A stretch of DNA of 64,000 nucleotides from Desulfovibrio sp. (GCA_030145055.1 JAQYWK010000005.1:62001-126000), one strand, 5' to 3'; counted from the first letter of the stretch, positions 16,878-25,520 are shown. Numbers and translations: made by a program. The notes: generated by a model from the sequence alone, not told the origin.

Positions 16878-18065
16878 ATGAGTTTAAAATTAACAGACAG
16901 CGTTACGTGGGTAGGGAAAATAGATTGGGCATTGGAGAAGTTCCACGGTGAGGAGTATTCAACGTTCAAAGGTTCCTCGTACAACTCTTATCTCGTTCGT
17001 GATGAGAAAACCGTCTTGATTGATACCGTGTACGGGCCATATGGCGCAGAATTTGTTGCCAACCTCGAACGAGAAATTGACCTTTCAAAGATTGATTACA
17101 TTATCATGAATCACTGCGAGGTGGATCACAGCGGCGGGTTGCCGGAGTTGATGCGCCGCATCCCGGATGTGCCTATCTATTGCTCGGCACAGGCTGTTAA
17201 TATTCTCAAGGGATACTACCATGCAGACTGGAATTACAAAGTAGTTAAAAGTGGTGACACTCTCTCTTTAGGAGAGAAAACCCTTTCCTTCGTCTCTGCC
17301 CCTATGTTGCATTGGCCGGATTCCATGTTTACTTACATGGATAAGGAAAACGTGCTGTTCAGCAATGATGCCTTTGGTCATCATTTCGCGTCCGATTTGA
17401 TGTTCAACGACCTCGTTGGTCAGGACGAGCTAATGCACGAATGTATCAAATACTATGCAAATATCCTGACGCCGTTCAACAAGCTCGTTACCAAAAAAAT
17501 AAAAGAGATTGTCGCAATGGAATTGCCTCTTGATTTCATCTTTCCTAGCCATGGTATTATGTGGCGGGAAAATCCGTTGCAGATTGTTCAAAAATACCTC
17601 GAATGGGCGGATGATTATCAGGAAGACCAAATCACAATCATCTACGACACCATGTGGAACAGCACTCGGGATATGGCTGAGGCGATTGCTTCCGGTATTA
17701 GGCAGCAGAACAAAGATATTGCAATCAAAATTTACAATGTGGGACAGCGGGACAAAAACGAAGTTCTCATGGAAATATTCCGCTCTAAAATGGTGGTGGC
17801 AGGATGTTCAACAATTAATAAAGGCATCCTATTCCACATGGCGGGTATGCTGGAAATGATCCACGGACTTTCTTTCAAGAACAAGAAGGGAGCTGCATTC
17901 GGCTCATATGGTTGGTCTGGGGAAAGCGTCAAAATGGTCGCAGATTCCCTTGAAAAGTCTGGGTTGGAAATGGTTGGAGATGGCTTAAAGGTGTTGTGGA
18001 AGCCGGATAGTGCAGCTAAAGAAGAATGCGAAGCCTATGGACGACTTTTGGCTGAATCTTTGTAG
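16878..18065 (+). CDS. roo: Flavodiiron protein (rubredoxin:oxygen oxidoreductase type)
   Basis: A 395-aa cytoplasmic A-type flavoprotein. The N-terminal beta-lactamase-like domain has diiron ligands in HCEVDH (His79, Glu81, Asp83, His84), LHWPDS, SNDAF and SHG. The C-terminal flavodoxin domain (from about residue 250) has an FMN site around TMWNSTRDMAEAI. In Desulfovibrio this protein takes electrons from rubredoxin and reduces O2 to water, and it can also reduce NO. GAGGAGAGA precedes ATG 16878. It is monocistronic, with hairpin terminators of the same family on both sides. The name roo is by homology; no rubredoxin gene is adjacent here. Confidence 0.92.
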   Translation: MSLKLTDSVTWVGKIDWALEKFHGEEYSTFKGSSYNSYLVRDEKTVLIDTVYGPYGAEFVANLEREIDLSKIDYIIMNHCEVDHSGGLPELMRRIPDVPIYCSAQAVNILKGYYHADWNYKVVKSGDTLSLGEKTLSFVSAPMLHWPDSMFTYMDKENVLFSNDAFGHHFASDLMFNDLVGQDELMHECIKYYANILTPFNKLVTKKIKEIVAMELPLDFIFPSHGIMWRENPLQIVQKYLEWADDYQEDQITIIYDTMWNSTRDMAEAIASGIRQQNKDIAIKIYNVGQRDKNEVLMEIFRSKMVVAGCSTINKGILFHMAGMLEMIHGLSFKNKKGAAFGSYGWSGESVKMVADSLEKSGLEMVGDGLKVLWKPDSAAKEECEAYGRLLAESL

Positions 18066-18072
18066 GTAAACT

Positions 18073-18107
18073 AAAAAGGGTTGTAGCGTATTGCTACAAC
18101 CCTTTTT
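18073..18107. terminator. Terminator hairpin, copy 2 of the repeated element
   Basis: Arms 18073-18087 and 18093-18107 form a 15-bp perfect stem with the shared core and a GTATT loop. It separates the convergent flavodiiron and GltD-like genes and can end both. Confidence 0.88.
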
Positions 18108-18136
18108 CGTAGTGAGGGCCGTATTCTTTTAATATG

Positions 18137-19372
18137 TTATGATTCCAAACTCTTCACGTAATCCATGATGGACTTGGCGGAGCGTTTAGAAAAACTAACC
18201 GCTTCGGCCACGGTTTTTGCGCCGGTGACGACGTCTCCGGATGCGAAAATACCTTCGTGTGTGGTTCGACCTTCTTCGTCTGTTATGACCAGTCCTGTCT
18301 TGCCTATTTCAATGCCGGATAGATTGCTTCTGGGAGTCTGGCTTGCTGCAATGAATATTGAGTCGGCATGGAAGACCGCTTCGGTTCCTTCAATGGTGGC
18401 GAGGTGTGTATTACCTTCATTGTCGGTTTCTATGCAGGTTTTGATGCATATTACGCCTTCGTCGACAATTCTGAGAGGTGACTTGTAGAATTTGAAGTGG
18501 ACTCCATCGAGTTTGGCGTATTCATATTCATACTTTGTTGCGGTTATATCTTCTTCTCCTCGGCGGTAGAGTATGGTTACTTCCTTAGCTCCTTTACGGA
18601 GAGCCGTGCGCGCCACATCCATGGCGACATTACCAGCGCCGATAACGGCTACTTTTTCCCCTAGAGTATATACATCAGGATTTTTCAGATAGTTGATGGC
18701 GTAATGTACATGGCCAAGGGTTTCGCCTTTGAGTCTTAGAGGTTTAGGACTCCATACTCCGGTGCCGATGAAGATAGCTTTGTACTCATCTTCCAGAAGA
18801 TTATCGAGGGTTATAACCGGGCCGATAAGCATGTTCGGGCGAATTTTAACACCCAAGCGGAGTAGTCTGTCCCTAAGTTTTTCAAGTACACCCTTAGGAA
18901 GTCGGAACTCAGGGATGCCGTACTGGAGTACTCCTCCGATTTTTTCTTCTGATTCAAAGATTGTTACATTGAAACCATTGGAAGCCAAAATGAAGGCTAC
19001 TGTTATTCCCGCAGGCCCCGAACCCACGATCGCGATCCTCGTTCCGTTGTTTTCGTGGATTGGTCTTACTGGTTTAAATTGGTCCAGATAGTAGTTGGAA
19101 ATATAGTTTTCAATATCGCTGACCTGTACGGGGGAACTTTTACGCCCGAGGATGCAGTGTCCTTCGCAAAAATTTTCGTGTGGGCAGATGAGTGAGCAAA
19201 TGGCCGAAAGCGGGTTGTTTTCAAAAAGTATCGCTCCTGCTTCTTGCATTTTGCCTTCCAGCAGAAGTTTCACCATTTTGTTGACGGGAGTGCTGACAGG
19301 GCAGCCTTTACTACAGAGAGGTTTTTTACATTGCAGGCAACGGCTTGCTTCTTCGAGGATGTGTTTTCCCAT
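18137..19372 (-). CDS. GltD-like NAD(P)H-dependent iron-sulfur flavoprotein
   Basis: A 411-aa oxidoreductase of the glutamate-synthase small-subunit type. Cysteines in CLQCKKPLCSKGCP and CSLICPHENFCEGHC give two [4Fe-4S] clusters. An FAD-binding IVGSGPAGIT (near residue 115) and a NAD(P)-binding VIGAGNVAMD (near 245) follow, and the C-terminal GIFASGDVV closes the FAD site. No large glutamate synthase subunit is nearby, so it more likely feeds or drains electrons for another enzyme. The molybdenum hydroxylase directly upstream on the same strand is the obvious candidate, though a terminator hairpin lies between them. Proteins of this type often accompany anaerobic molybdenum hydroxylases. Confidence 0.88.
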   Translation of the reverse strand: MGKHILEEASRCLQCKKPLCSKGCPVSTPVNKMVKLLLEGKMQEAGAILFENNPLSAICSLICPHENFCEGHCILGRKSSPVQVSDIENYISNYYLDQFKPVRPIHENNGTRIAIVGSGPAGITVAFILASNGFNVTIFESEEKIGGVLQYGIPEFRLPKGVLEKLRDRLLRLGVKIRPNMLIGPVITLDNLLEDEYKAIFIGTGVWSPKPLRLKGETLGHVHYAINYLKNPDVYTLGEKVAVIGAGNVAMDVARTALRKGAKEVTILYRRGEEDITATKYEYEYAKLDGVHFKFYKSPLRIVDEGVICIKTCIETDNEGNTHLATIEGTEAVFHADSIFIAASQTPRSNLSGIEIGKTGLVITDEEGRTTHEGIFASGDVVTGAKTVAEAVSFSKRSAKSIMDYVKSLES

Positions 19373-19521
19373 GGTAGTCCTATTTTAATTTTTTGTTTGA
19401 AGCAGTAGATATAATCTGATTTTTAGAAATGTAAATGGGGATTGAGGTAGAGTGGCGGGCATATAGAGGGAATAATAAATGGCGGGGTGTTGCTTCGTTC
19501 AGGTAGTTCGTTTGCTGAATA

Positions 19522-19568
19522 AATAAGAAAAGGGTTGTAGCAATTTGCTACAACCCTTTTTTCTTATT
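19522..19568. terminator. Terminator hairpin, copy 3 of the repeated element
   Basis: The core stem 19532-19541 pairs with 19547-19556 and extends through A/T arms. It lies just after the molybdenum hydroxylase operon (minus strand). Confidence 0.88.
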
Positions 19569-19607
19569 GAGAGGCTTTACCGGAAGTGAGAATGATGCCG
19601 GAAACGT

Positions 19608-20591
19608 CTATTTGATGCAATCTAGCAGGGTGTCAGACACGATGGTTTTAGCCATCTGAACCTTGTATATATTCTGGAGCAGGGGTTTTGCTTCGGCTAC
19701 GGCTAGTTCGCCCGCTTCTTTGGCAACTGCTTCAGTCAATTGTTTACCTACAAGCATTTGTTCGGAAGTTTCACAACGGCGGGGATTGTTATGAACTCCA
19801 TTGAGGCAAATGCGCGCGGCAGTGACTTTTCCGTCTTCGATGGTAATCGACGCGGCACAGTTCACTAAAGCGAAATCGATGGATTTGCGATAAGCGATCT
19901 TGTTGAACGCGCTTGTCGGTCCTGCTTTCGGTGTTGGAACAACGATCTCGGTTACGATTTCGTTGCGGTCCAGAATAGTGGATTGTGCTCCCATTTCTGC
20001 GGAGAAGAATTCATCTATGGGAATATCGCGCTTGGTGGTCTTGATAGTAGCATTGAGGGCTACGAATGCAGGAGCCGTATCACTTGGATTGACTGCGATA
20101 CATTTTTTAACCTGGCCGAATATTGAGTGGAGGCGATGGTCGCCAGGAACTGCGAGGCAACGCTTGCCGCCTTTGCGTACACAGTCGATACGTCCGCCGA
20201 TCTTATCGGGGTAACGGTAGTACCAGCAGCGATTTTCCTGACATATGTTGCCAGCTACGGTACCCATGTTGCGTAGTAAAGGAGAAGCGGTGCGACGGGC
20301 TGCTTCAGCTAGTCCGGGCCACTGTTCCTTGACTGCGTCAGATTCGGCTACTTCAGTTAATGTGACCATGGCGCCAATGTGTAGGCCGTCATCTTTCACG
20401 TTAATTTCCTTGAGACCGGGAATGGTCTTAAGGTTAATCACGCGCTCAGGGGCTTCCATCCACAGGTTGTCTTTTAGACACCCCATGAGATCGCTTCCTC
20501 CGGCGATAACGTAGGCTGGGCCTTCGCTTTCATTTAGAAGATTCACAGCTTCTTCCATGGTGGTGGCGTTAAAATGATTGAAACGTTTCAT
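19608..20591 (-). CDS. Molybdenum hydroxylase FAD subunit with extra [4Fe-4S] loop
   Basis: A 327-aa subunit of the xanthine dehydrogenase family. The PCMH FAD-binding motif AGGSDLMG is near residue 31 and GTVAGNICQ near 110. Between them and the C-terminal CO-dehydrogenase-like domain is an insertion with four cysteines (CQENRCWYYRYP, then Cys in DCVRKGGKRC and KKC). Such a loop binds an additional [4Fe-4S] cluster in 4-hydroxybenzoyl-CoA reductase. The start codon shares its A with the stop of the large-subunit gene (TAATG), so the two are coupled. It passes electrons between the [2Fe-2S] subunit and an external partner. Confidence 0.9.
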   Translation of the reverse strand: MKRFNHFNATTMEEAVNLLNESEGPAYVIAGGSDLMGCLKDNLWMEAPERVINLKTIPGLKEINVKDDGLHIGAMVTLTEVAESDAVKEQWPGLAEAARRTASPLLRNMGTVAGNICQENRCWYYRYPDKIGGRIDCVRKGGKRCLAVPGDHRLHSIFGQVKKCIAVNPSDTAPAFVALNATIKTTKRDIPIDEFFSAEMGAQSTILDRNEIVTEIVVPTPKAGPTSAFNKIAYRKSIDFALVNCAASITIEDGKVTAARICLNGVHNNPRRCETSEQMLVGKQLTEAVAKEAGELAVAEAKPLLQNIYKVQMAKTIVSDTLLDCIK

Positions 20592-22960
20592 TATTTCTTC
20601 TTCCTTTTATCCTGGATTTTTCCAAGAGCTGTGAGGATTCTTTCAGGTGTAAACGGCGTTTCCAAAATGCGAACACCGATGGCATTGAACAGGGCGTTCG
20701 AGAATGAAGCCAATGTTGGACAGGCTGCACCTTCACCACAAGCCGTAGCTCCAAGCGGATGACTCGGATCACCAGGCTTTTCGATGACGAGCGGTGTCAC
20801 ATCAGAATCCAATGCAGTGGAGTGACGGTAGTCAATCCAGTTGGGAGTCATGAGCCAGCCGTTACGTTTGTCCACGATGCAGTCGTTGCCTAATGTTGCA
20901 TTTTCAAGGCCGTGGCGAGCGCCAAGCATCTGACCTGCAACGATCTTTGGGTTTAATGCCTTGCCAACATTCTGGGCCATGATGGCATGAACATTAGAGA
21001 TGATGCCTGTTTCGGTATCGACATCCAAGGTAACGAACTGTGCACCCTTTTCTTTAGGGATGTATATTTCGTCTTTTTTGCCGTCTTTGTGGCCCGTGCC
21101 GTCAGGAGAGTTATGGACGTAATAGCCGATGACTTCATGAATGCCACCGTAGTGTCCACGGGTACCGAACGCGTCGGAAAACGAGATATTCTTGTCTTTG
21201 TCACCCACAGCATGGATTCCATTCTCGTCTAGAGTTAGCTCTTCAGCGGGGACATCAAGCTTCGCTGCTGCAAGTTCGAGAACCTGGCGTTTGGCATCCA
21301 TGGCAGCACCATATGTGGCCCAGCCCTGAATCCAAGTGCCGCAACTTCCTGCTACCAATGTTGCAAATGGGGTTGAATCTGTGTCGTGGGAGACCAGTCC
21401 AATTTTTTCATAAGGTAGGCCCAATACGTCAGCGACGATCTGGGTTTGAACGGTGTGCTGGCCCTGTCCGATGTCGGCAATTGCACTGACCAGAGAGGCT
21501 GTGCCGTCAGGGAATATTTTGACAATGGCTTCACTAGAGTTGCCTGGTCCGGGACGTCCTGCAGCCATGGCAAATATAGCAACTCCTAAACCGCTGCGGA
21601 TGCGTCCAGTTTTTTCTCTAGGATGCTGCCACTTGTTTTTCCAATCCACATGTTCTGCACCTGCATCGAGACAGTCGCGGATACCGGAAGAAGATATGTA
21701 TGCAGATTTGTAAGTCAGCGGATCCCAACCGGAGTCGACATCGCCAGCACGCATGCAATTCATTTTGCGAATTTCAACGGGGTCAATGCCCATCTGTTCA
21801 GCCGCGATGTCCATGGTGGTTTCAACCGCGTATGTGCCTTCTGGGACTCCGTAGCCCTGCCAGCCGTTGCAGCAGAATCGGTTGGTGTGAACGTAGTGAA
21901 TCTTGCTGCGCTGATGTTCGACATTGCGGGAATAAAGGACTGCTCCGGTAGCAAGGACTGCGTTCTTAGCAGGATATTTGTCACCGCCTGCGCCACATTC
22001 TTGCCAGTGGAAGAAGTCCATGGTGGTTAGTGTTCCGTCTTTCTTGAAGCCGACTTTAACATCACCGATGCTGCCGCGGGACCAACCGCACAACATTTCT
22101 TCTTCGCGGGAGTAGCTGCAGTGAACTGGCTTGTGTAGTTCCAAGGTCGCGAGGCTAGCTATCATCAGGTAGTGGGATGCAATGTTGCGATCAAGCGGGA
22201 ACGCATTTTTGCCTCCAAAACTGGAGCCGGTGTAGGGTGATATATAATTGAGTATGCTTGCGTTGATGCCTAGAGCCTGTGCGAGACAGAGTTTCTCATC
22301 GTGGAGGCCCTGTGAATGGGTATACATATTGAGCTTGCTGCCGTTGTAGTGGGCAGAACAGCCGCGTGGTTCCATTGCCGGGCTCTTACAGTACGCGTAC
22401 TTGAGGCCTTTCTGTTCAACAATTACATCCGCTTCGGCAAATCCTTTTTCAATGTCGCCGAAACCATTGTATTCGCCATGTGTTTTTGTTTTGAAAAGCT
22501 TTGTCTCAGGATCGCGGTCGCTCATGTAGTAGTGAAATTCCCACTCATGGCAATTGTCTACACCTTCGAATACCTGCGGGGAATCCTTCTCGATGGCATC
22601 TTCAATGTTCAGAACGAATTTCTTTTTTTCGTATTCAACTTTGATTAGTTCTAATGCTTCTTCAGCAAGAGTCGCATCGGTAGCAACTACAGCTGCAACC
22701 AGATCTCCAACATAGTACAGAGTGTTGCGGAACGCTTTGGGGAAATTCTTGTAAGTCATGACGAGCTTCACGCCCGGCATGGCCTCGGCTTCGGCTGTGT
22801 CGATGCTGATGATATTGGCTGCCGGGTACGGGCTACGCAAAATTCGAGTCTGTAGCATGCCCGGGAGTAATACATCGGCATAGTATTTTGCTTCGCCGGT
22901 AACGCGAGGAGCGCCACCCTTCTGGCGGACAGACTGGCCCACTGCTTTGGTCTTAAACAT
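20591..22960 (-). CDS. Molybdenum hydroxylase large (molybdopterin) subunit
   Basis: A 789-aa catalytic subunit of the xanthine dehydrogenase/CO dehydrogenase family. Mo-cofactor contacts GSSFGGK (245-251), GQGQ (498-501) and the catalytic Glu743 in CGEGA are present. The usual aromatic-RGxG motif is replaced by GWQGYG at 366-371, so the substrate-binding arginine is missing. The start is ATG 22960 with AAGGAG seven bases upstream. Frame extension to 23071 only reads the overlapping [2Fe-2S] gene. It overlaps that gene by eight bases. The reaction is water-derived hydroxylation, or its reverse, on an unknown aldehyde, heterocycle or thioester. Confidence 0.92.
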   Translation of the reverse strand: MFKTKAVGQSVRQKGGAPRVTGEAKYYADVLLPGMLQTRILRSPYPAANIISIDTAEAEAMPGVKLVMTYKNFPKAFRNTLYYVGDLVAAVVATDATLAEEALELIKVEYEKKKFVLNIEDAIEKDSPQVFEGVDNCHEWEFHYYMSDRDPETKLFKTKTHGEYNGFGDIEKGFAEADVIVEQKGLKYAYCKSPAMEPRGCSAHYNGSKLNMYTHSQGLHDEKLCLAQALGINASILNYISPYTGSSFGGKNAFPLDRNIASHYLMIASLATLELHKPVHCSYSREEEMLCGWSRGSIGDVKVGFKKDGTLTTMDFFHWQECGAGGDKYPAKNAVLATGAVLYSRNVEHQRSKIHYVHTNRFCCNGWQGYGVPEGTYAVETTMDIAAEQMGIDPVEIRKMNCMRAGDVDSGWDPLTYKSAYISSSGIRDCLDAGAEHVDWKNKWQHPREKTGRIRSGLGVAIFAMAAGRPGPGNSSEAIVKIFPDGTASLVSAIADIGQGQHTVQTQIVADVLGLPYEKIGLVSHDTDSTPFATLVAGSCGTWIQGWATYGAAMDAKRQVLELAAAKLDVPAEELTLDENGIHAVGDKDKNISFSDAFGTRGHYGGIHEVIGYYVHNSPDGTGHKDGKKDEIYIPKEKGAQFVTLDVDTETGIISNVHAIMAQNVGKALNPKIVAGQMLGARHGLENATLGNDCIVDKRNGWLMTPNWIDYRHSTALDSDVTPLVIEKPGDPSHPLGATACGEGAACPTLASFSNALFNAIGVRILETPFTPERILTALGKIQDKRKKK

Positions 22961-23450
22961 GTGTCTGCTCCTTGGACATCTTTTGAGCGGCACTTCGTAC
23001 AGCGTTGATGATGTGCTCGTAGTTGCTGCAAATGCAGAGATTGCCGCCGATAGCTTCTTTGATCTCGTCATCAGTGGGATTGGGATTCTTGCTTAACAGA
23101 TATTTGGTAGTCATGATCATGCCAGGGGAGCAGAATCCACACTGCGAACCGTACTCTTCAAGCCACGCTTCCTGGATAGGATGGAGCTTCCCGTCCACGG
23201 AGAGGCCTTCAATGGTCTCAATGTCCTTGCCTTCCTGTTCAACGGCTAAAATCATGCATGCGGGCACAGCCAAACCATCGATGAGTACTGTACATGCGCC
23301 ACATGCACCTTCGTCGCAGGCTTCTTTGGTGCCAGTGTGTCCACAGTCGTTGCGCAGGACTTTAGAAAGGGTCCAGTGTGATTCAACTGGGACAGTTTGA
23401 ATTTCACCGTTTACCGTGAGTTGGATGAGTCTTTTTGGGTTGTCATTCAT
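22953..23450 (-). CDS. Molybdenum hydroxylase [2Fe-2S] subunit
   Basis: A 165-aa ferredoxin-like subunit. The plant-type cluster is held by Cys45, Cys50, Cys53 and Cys65 (CDEGACGAC). The second cluster is held by CGFC (104-107) and a C-terminal pair in GNLCICSNY, where the family normally reads CRCTGY. It is the first gene of the three-subunit operon, 195 bases downstream of a -24/-12 promoter. It moves electrons from the molybdenum site to the FAD subunit. Confidence 0.93.
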   Translation of the reverse strand: MNDNPKRLIQLTVNGEIQTVPVESHWTLSKVLRNDCGHTGTKEACDEGACGACTVLIDGLAVPACMILAVEQEGKDIETIEGLSVDGKLHPIQEAWLEEYGSQCGFCSPGMIMTTKYLLSKNPNPTDDEIKEAIGGNLCICSNYEHIINAVRSAAQKMSKEQTHV

Positions 23451-23644
23451 AGCAATAATCCTTTATTAATGGTGACTTTGCGGTCTTTAGTAGGCCACGA
23501 ATTCATTATGTAAAGCCTCGTAAGGCAGGAATCCATTTCTCGTTTCCCGCATGATGTCGCGCGAGATGAAATTTGTTCAGGGCAGGCATTCTCAAGACCT
23601 ATGGTGCTTGGGCCCGATGTTTTTTTTCTGACTAATAGTAATAA

Positions 23645-23659
23645 GCAAGCGGTATGCCA
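23645..23659 (-). promoter_or_regulatory. Sigma-54 (-24/-12) promoter of the molybdenum hydroxylase operon
   Basis: The minus strand reads TGGCATACCGCTTGC, matching the consensus TGGCAYR-N4-TTGC, with GG and GC ten bases apart. It lies between the operon and the gene for a sigma-54 activator. The predicted start is near 23633, giving a leader of about 180 nt. Confidence 0.82.
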
Positions 23660-23717
23660 AAGAAGTGTGGTAGTTTTTTATGAGAAAAATGCTTAAAAAA
23701 CAGGAGTTTATGTGTGC

Positions 23718-23774
23718 GATTGGGCTGATTGCTCAATCGACAGGTATTGATATGGTGAGTTGGTTTCGACTCAC
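23718..23774 (-). promoter_or_regulatory. Two inverted repeats upstream of the -24/-12 promoter, likely activator sites
   Basis: GATTGGGC/GCTCAATC (23718-23725 with 23731-23738) and GTGAGT/ACTCAC (23755-23760 with 23769-23774) lie about 60-120 bases upstream of the promoter, the usual place for enhancer-binding-protein sites. The two arms do not share one consensus, so at most one may be the true site. Confidence 0.45.
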
Positions 23775-23839
23775 AAAAATGTAATAAGTGGGGCTGTCAG
23801 TGACTTTTGGATCACCGAGTCAATAACGATTCAGTGGGT

Positions 23840-25207
23840 CTATTCTGACTCGGAAATGCCCGTGTATTTGCGAATAAGGCGGGAGGCGCGGGATTGGCTG
23901 ATCCCAAGGGCTGTTGCTACTTTGCGTGTGCTGCCGAATTTGGTTTGCGCGTCCAGTACCAGCTTACGTTCAACGACTGTCATTGCCTTGTCCAGTGAGC
24001 CAAATAGAGTCATGTCCGTTAAAGTGGGCGTGGTTTGGTAGAGCGTGGTAGGAAGGTGGTCGATGGTGATGGTTTCTTCTTCCGCAGTCACAATAAGACG
24101 CTCTACAAGGTGCGCAAGTTCACGGACGTTACCGGGCCAGGCGTGCTGACACAGAATTGATTGGACTTCAGGTGAAAGATGCTTTCCGGTGCCGTGTTTT
24201 TTCCCATAGTGATTGAGGAAGTAAAAGAGAAGAGGAATTAGGTCGTCTCGGCGCTCCCGAAGCGGGGGGATGGTGATATCAAAGACATTGAGACGGAAAA
24301 AGAGGTCTTGGCGGAAAGCTCCGTCACTGGCCATGCGGCTGAGGTTCCTATTAGATGCGGCAAGAATGCGGATGTCGGCCTTCACTGTTTGTGAGCTTCC
24401 TACTGGGCGGTACTCCATTTCTTGTACAGCATGCAGCAACTTTGCCTGCATGGGGAGTGGTAGTTCTGAAATCTCATCAAGAAAGAGCGTGCCGCCCTTG
24501 GCCTTGGCAAAGAGTCCTCCACGGGCGTGAGTAGCTCCGGAGAATGCGCCTTTTACGTGTCCAAATAATTCGGATTCAAAGAGCTGTTCCGGAATGGCCG
24601 CACAGTTGACGACTACAAAGGGTTTTTCTTTACGATCACTGTTGGTATGGATGAATTTTGCCAGCAGGCTCTTTCCGCAGCCAGACTCGCCGAGCAACAG
24701 GCAGGGCGCGCTGAGGTTTGCTACTTTTCGCGCTGATTGCACAACATTTTCCATGGCGGAACTGTGGTAGATGAGGTCTTCGGGTCTTGGGTCTTCAAAT
24801 ACGACCTGCTTGGCGTCCAATTCGTCTAGCGTCGGGATTTGTCCTTTGTGGAAGTCGTCTCGAATATTTAGGACTACGTATTCCACCTCTCCATCCTCAT
24901 CAAGAATGGGGACAGCTATGGTCAAGACGTCATATCCTAGGTACGTTTTCTGTTTCTGTTTGATCGGGCGCTTGTGCTCATAGACTGCAGGTAGGGCAGG
25001 TTTGTTCCAGGCCGCATATTTTTCGATTATTTCCCAAAAAGGGAGTCCTGCCATTTCTTCTTGGGTAAATCCGTAATGACGTTCACACGCTTTGTTCACG
25101 TACAACATGCGGTAGTTGTTGTCGTAGATAAAGACCTCATCGTGCATGTTATCGATGAGTCGCGCGAAGGTCTCAAAATCCAATCCGAAATGTTCTGTCT
25201 TGGTCAT
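23840..25207 (-). CDS. PAS-containing sigma-54-dependent activator
   Basis: A 455-aa regulator. A PAS sensor covers about residues 10-120. The AAA+ domain follows with Walker A GESGCGKS (173-180), the sigma-54-contacting GAFSGA, GGTLFLDEI (Walker B) and FRQDLFFRLNVF. The C-terminal helix-turn-helix reads LGISQSRASRLIRKY. The nearest -24/-12 promoter is that of the molybdenum hydroxylase operon immediately downstream in transcription, so that operon is the likely target. The PAS domain probably binds the substrate or a related aromatic compound, by analogy only. The gene's last codons lie in an inverted repeat (23815-23822 with 23846-23853). Confidence 0.92.
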   Translation of the reverse strand: MTKTEHFGLDFETFARLIDNMHDEVFIYDNNYRMLYVNKACERHYGFTQEEMAGLPFWEIIEKYAAWNKPALPAVYEHKRPIKQKQKTYLGYDVLTIAVPILDEDGEVEYVVLNIRDDFHKGQIPTLDELDAKQVVFEDPRPEDLIYHSSAMENVVQSARKVANLSAPCLLLGESGCGKSLLAKFIHTNSDRKEKPFVVVNCAAIPEQLFESELFGHVKGAFSGATHARGGLFAKAKGGTLFLDEISELPLPMQAKLLHAVQEMEYRPVGSSQTVKADIRILAASNRNLSRMASDGAFRQDLFFRLNVFDITIPPLRERRDDLIPLLFYFLNHYGKKHGTGKHLSPEVQSILCQHAWPGNVRELAHLVERLIVTAEEETITIDHLPTTLYQTTPTLTDMTLFGSLDKAMTVVERKLVLDAQTKFGSTRKVATALGISQSRASRLIRKYTGISESE

Positions 25208-25376
25208 GGCTTTTCCTATTGCTCCAATTTTAACTAATTGAAATCAAGCAATGGTATTAGGTGAAGACGAACCTTTTCTTAGCAAAGAGCGGTGGGAAAG
25301 ACTATGTTCTTTTACCATAAACGTACGGAAAAAATGACCTCAAAACTCGCTTGAAAAATAAAATCACGTAACTTGC

Positions 25377-25433
25377 CCGACAACAAAGAAAAGGGTTGTA
25401 GCACATTGCTACAACCCTTTTCTTTGTTGTCGG
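25377..25433. terminator. 26-bp perfect palindrome at the 3' end of tRNA-Leu (copy 4)
   Basis: Arms 25377-25402 and 25408-25433 are perfectly complementary with a five-base loop. The base next to the palindrome is the last base of the tRNA CCA end. The core is the same as in copies 1-3. It should terminate the tRNA transcript and, from the other side, any rightward transcript. Confidence 0.88.
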
Positions 25434-25520
25434 TGGTGCCGAAGAGAAGACTCGAACTTCCACGGAGTTGCCCCCACTAGACCCTGAATCTAGCGTGTCT
25501 ACCAATTCCACCACTTCGGC
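25434..25520 (-). tRNA. tRNA-Leu (anticodon CAG)
   Basis: An 87-nt tRNA with an encoded CCA end. The acceptor pairs GCCGAAG (from 25520) with the 3' CTTCGGC, followed by ACCA. The D-arm GTGGAATTGGTAGACAC, the anticodon stem around TTCAGGG (CAG, reads CUG), a long variable arm and the T-loop GTTCGAGTC are all readable. The long variable arm is typical of class II tRNA-Leu. Confidence 0.95.

Noticed and set aside
16801-16881. A 26-codon ORF whose stop overlaps the flavodiiron start (ATGA), possible leader peptide
   Set aside because: Weak start signal, and it lies directly after the tRNA remnant. The overlap alone is not enough.
23815-23853. Inverted repeat CCGAGTCA/TGACTCGG at the end of the activator gene as a terminator
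   Set aside because: The loop is 23 bases and no T run follows on either strand.
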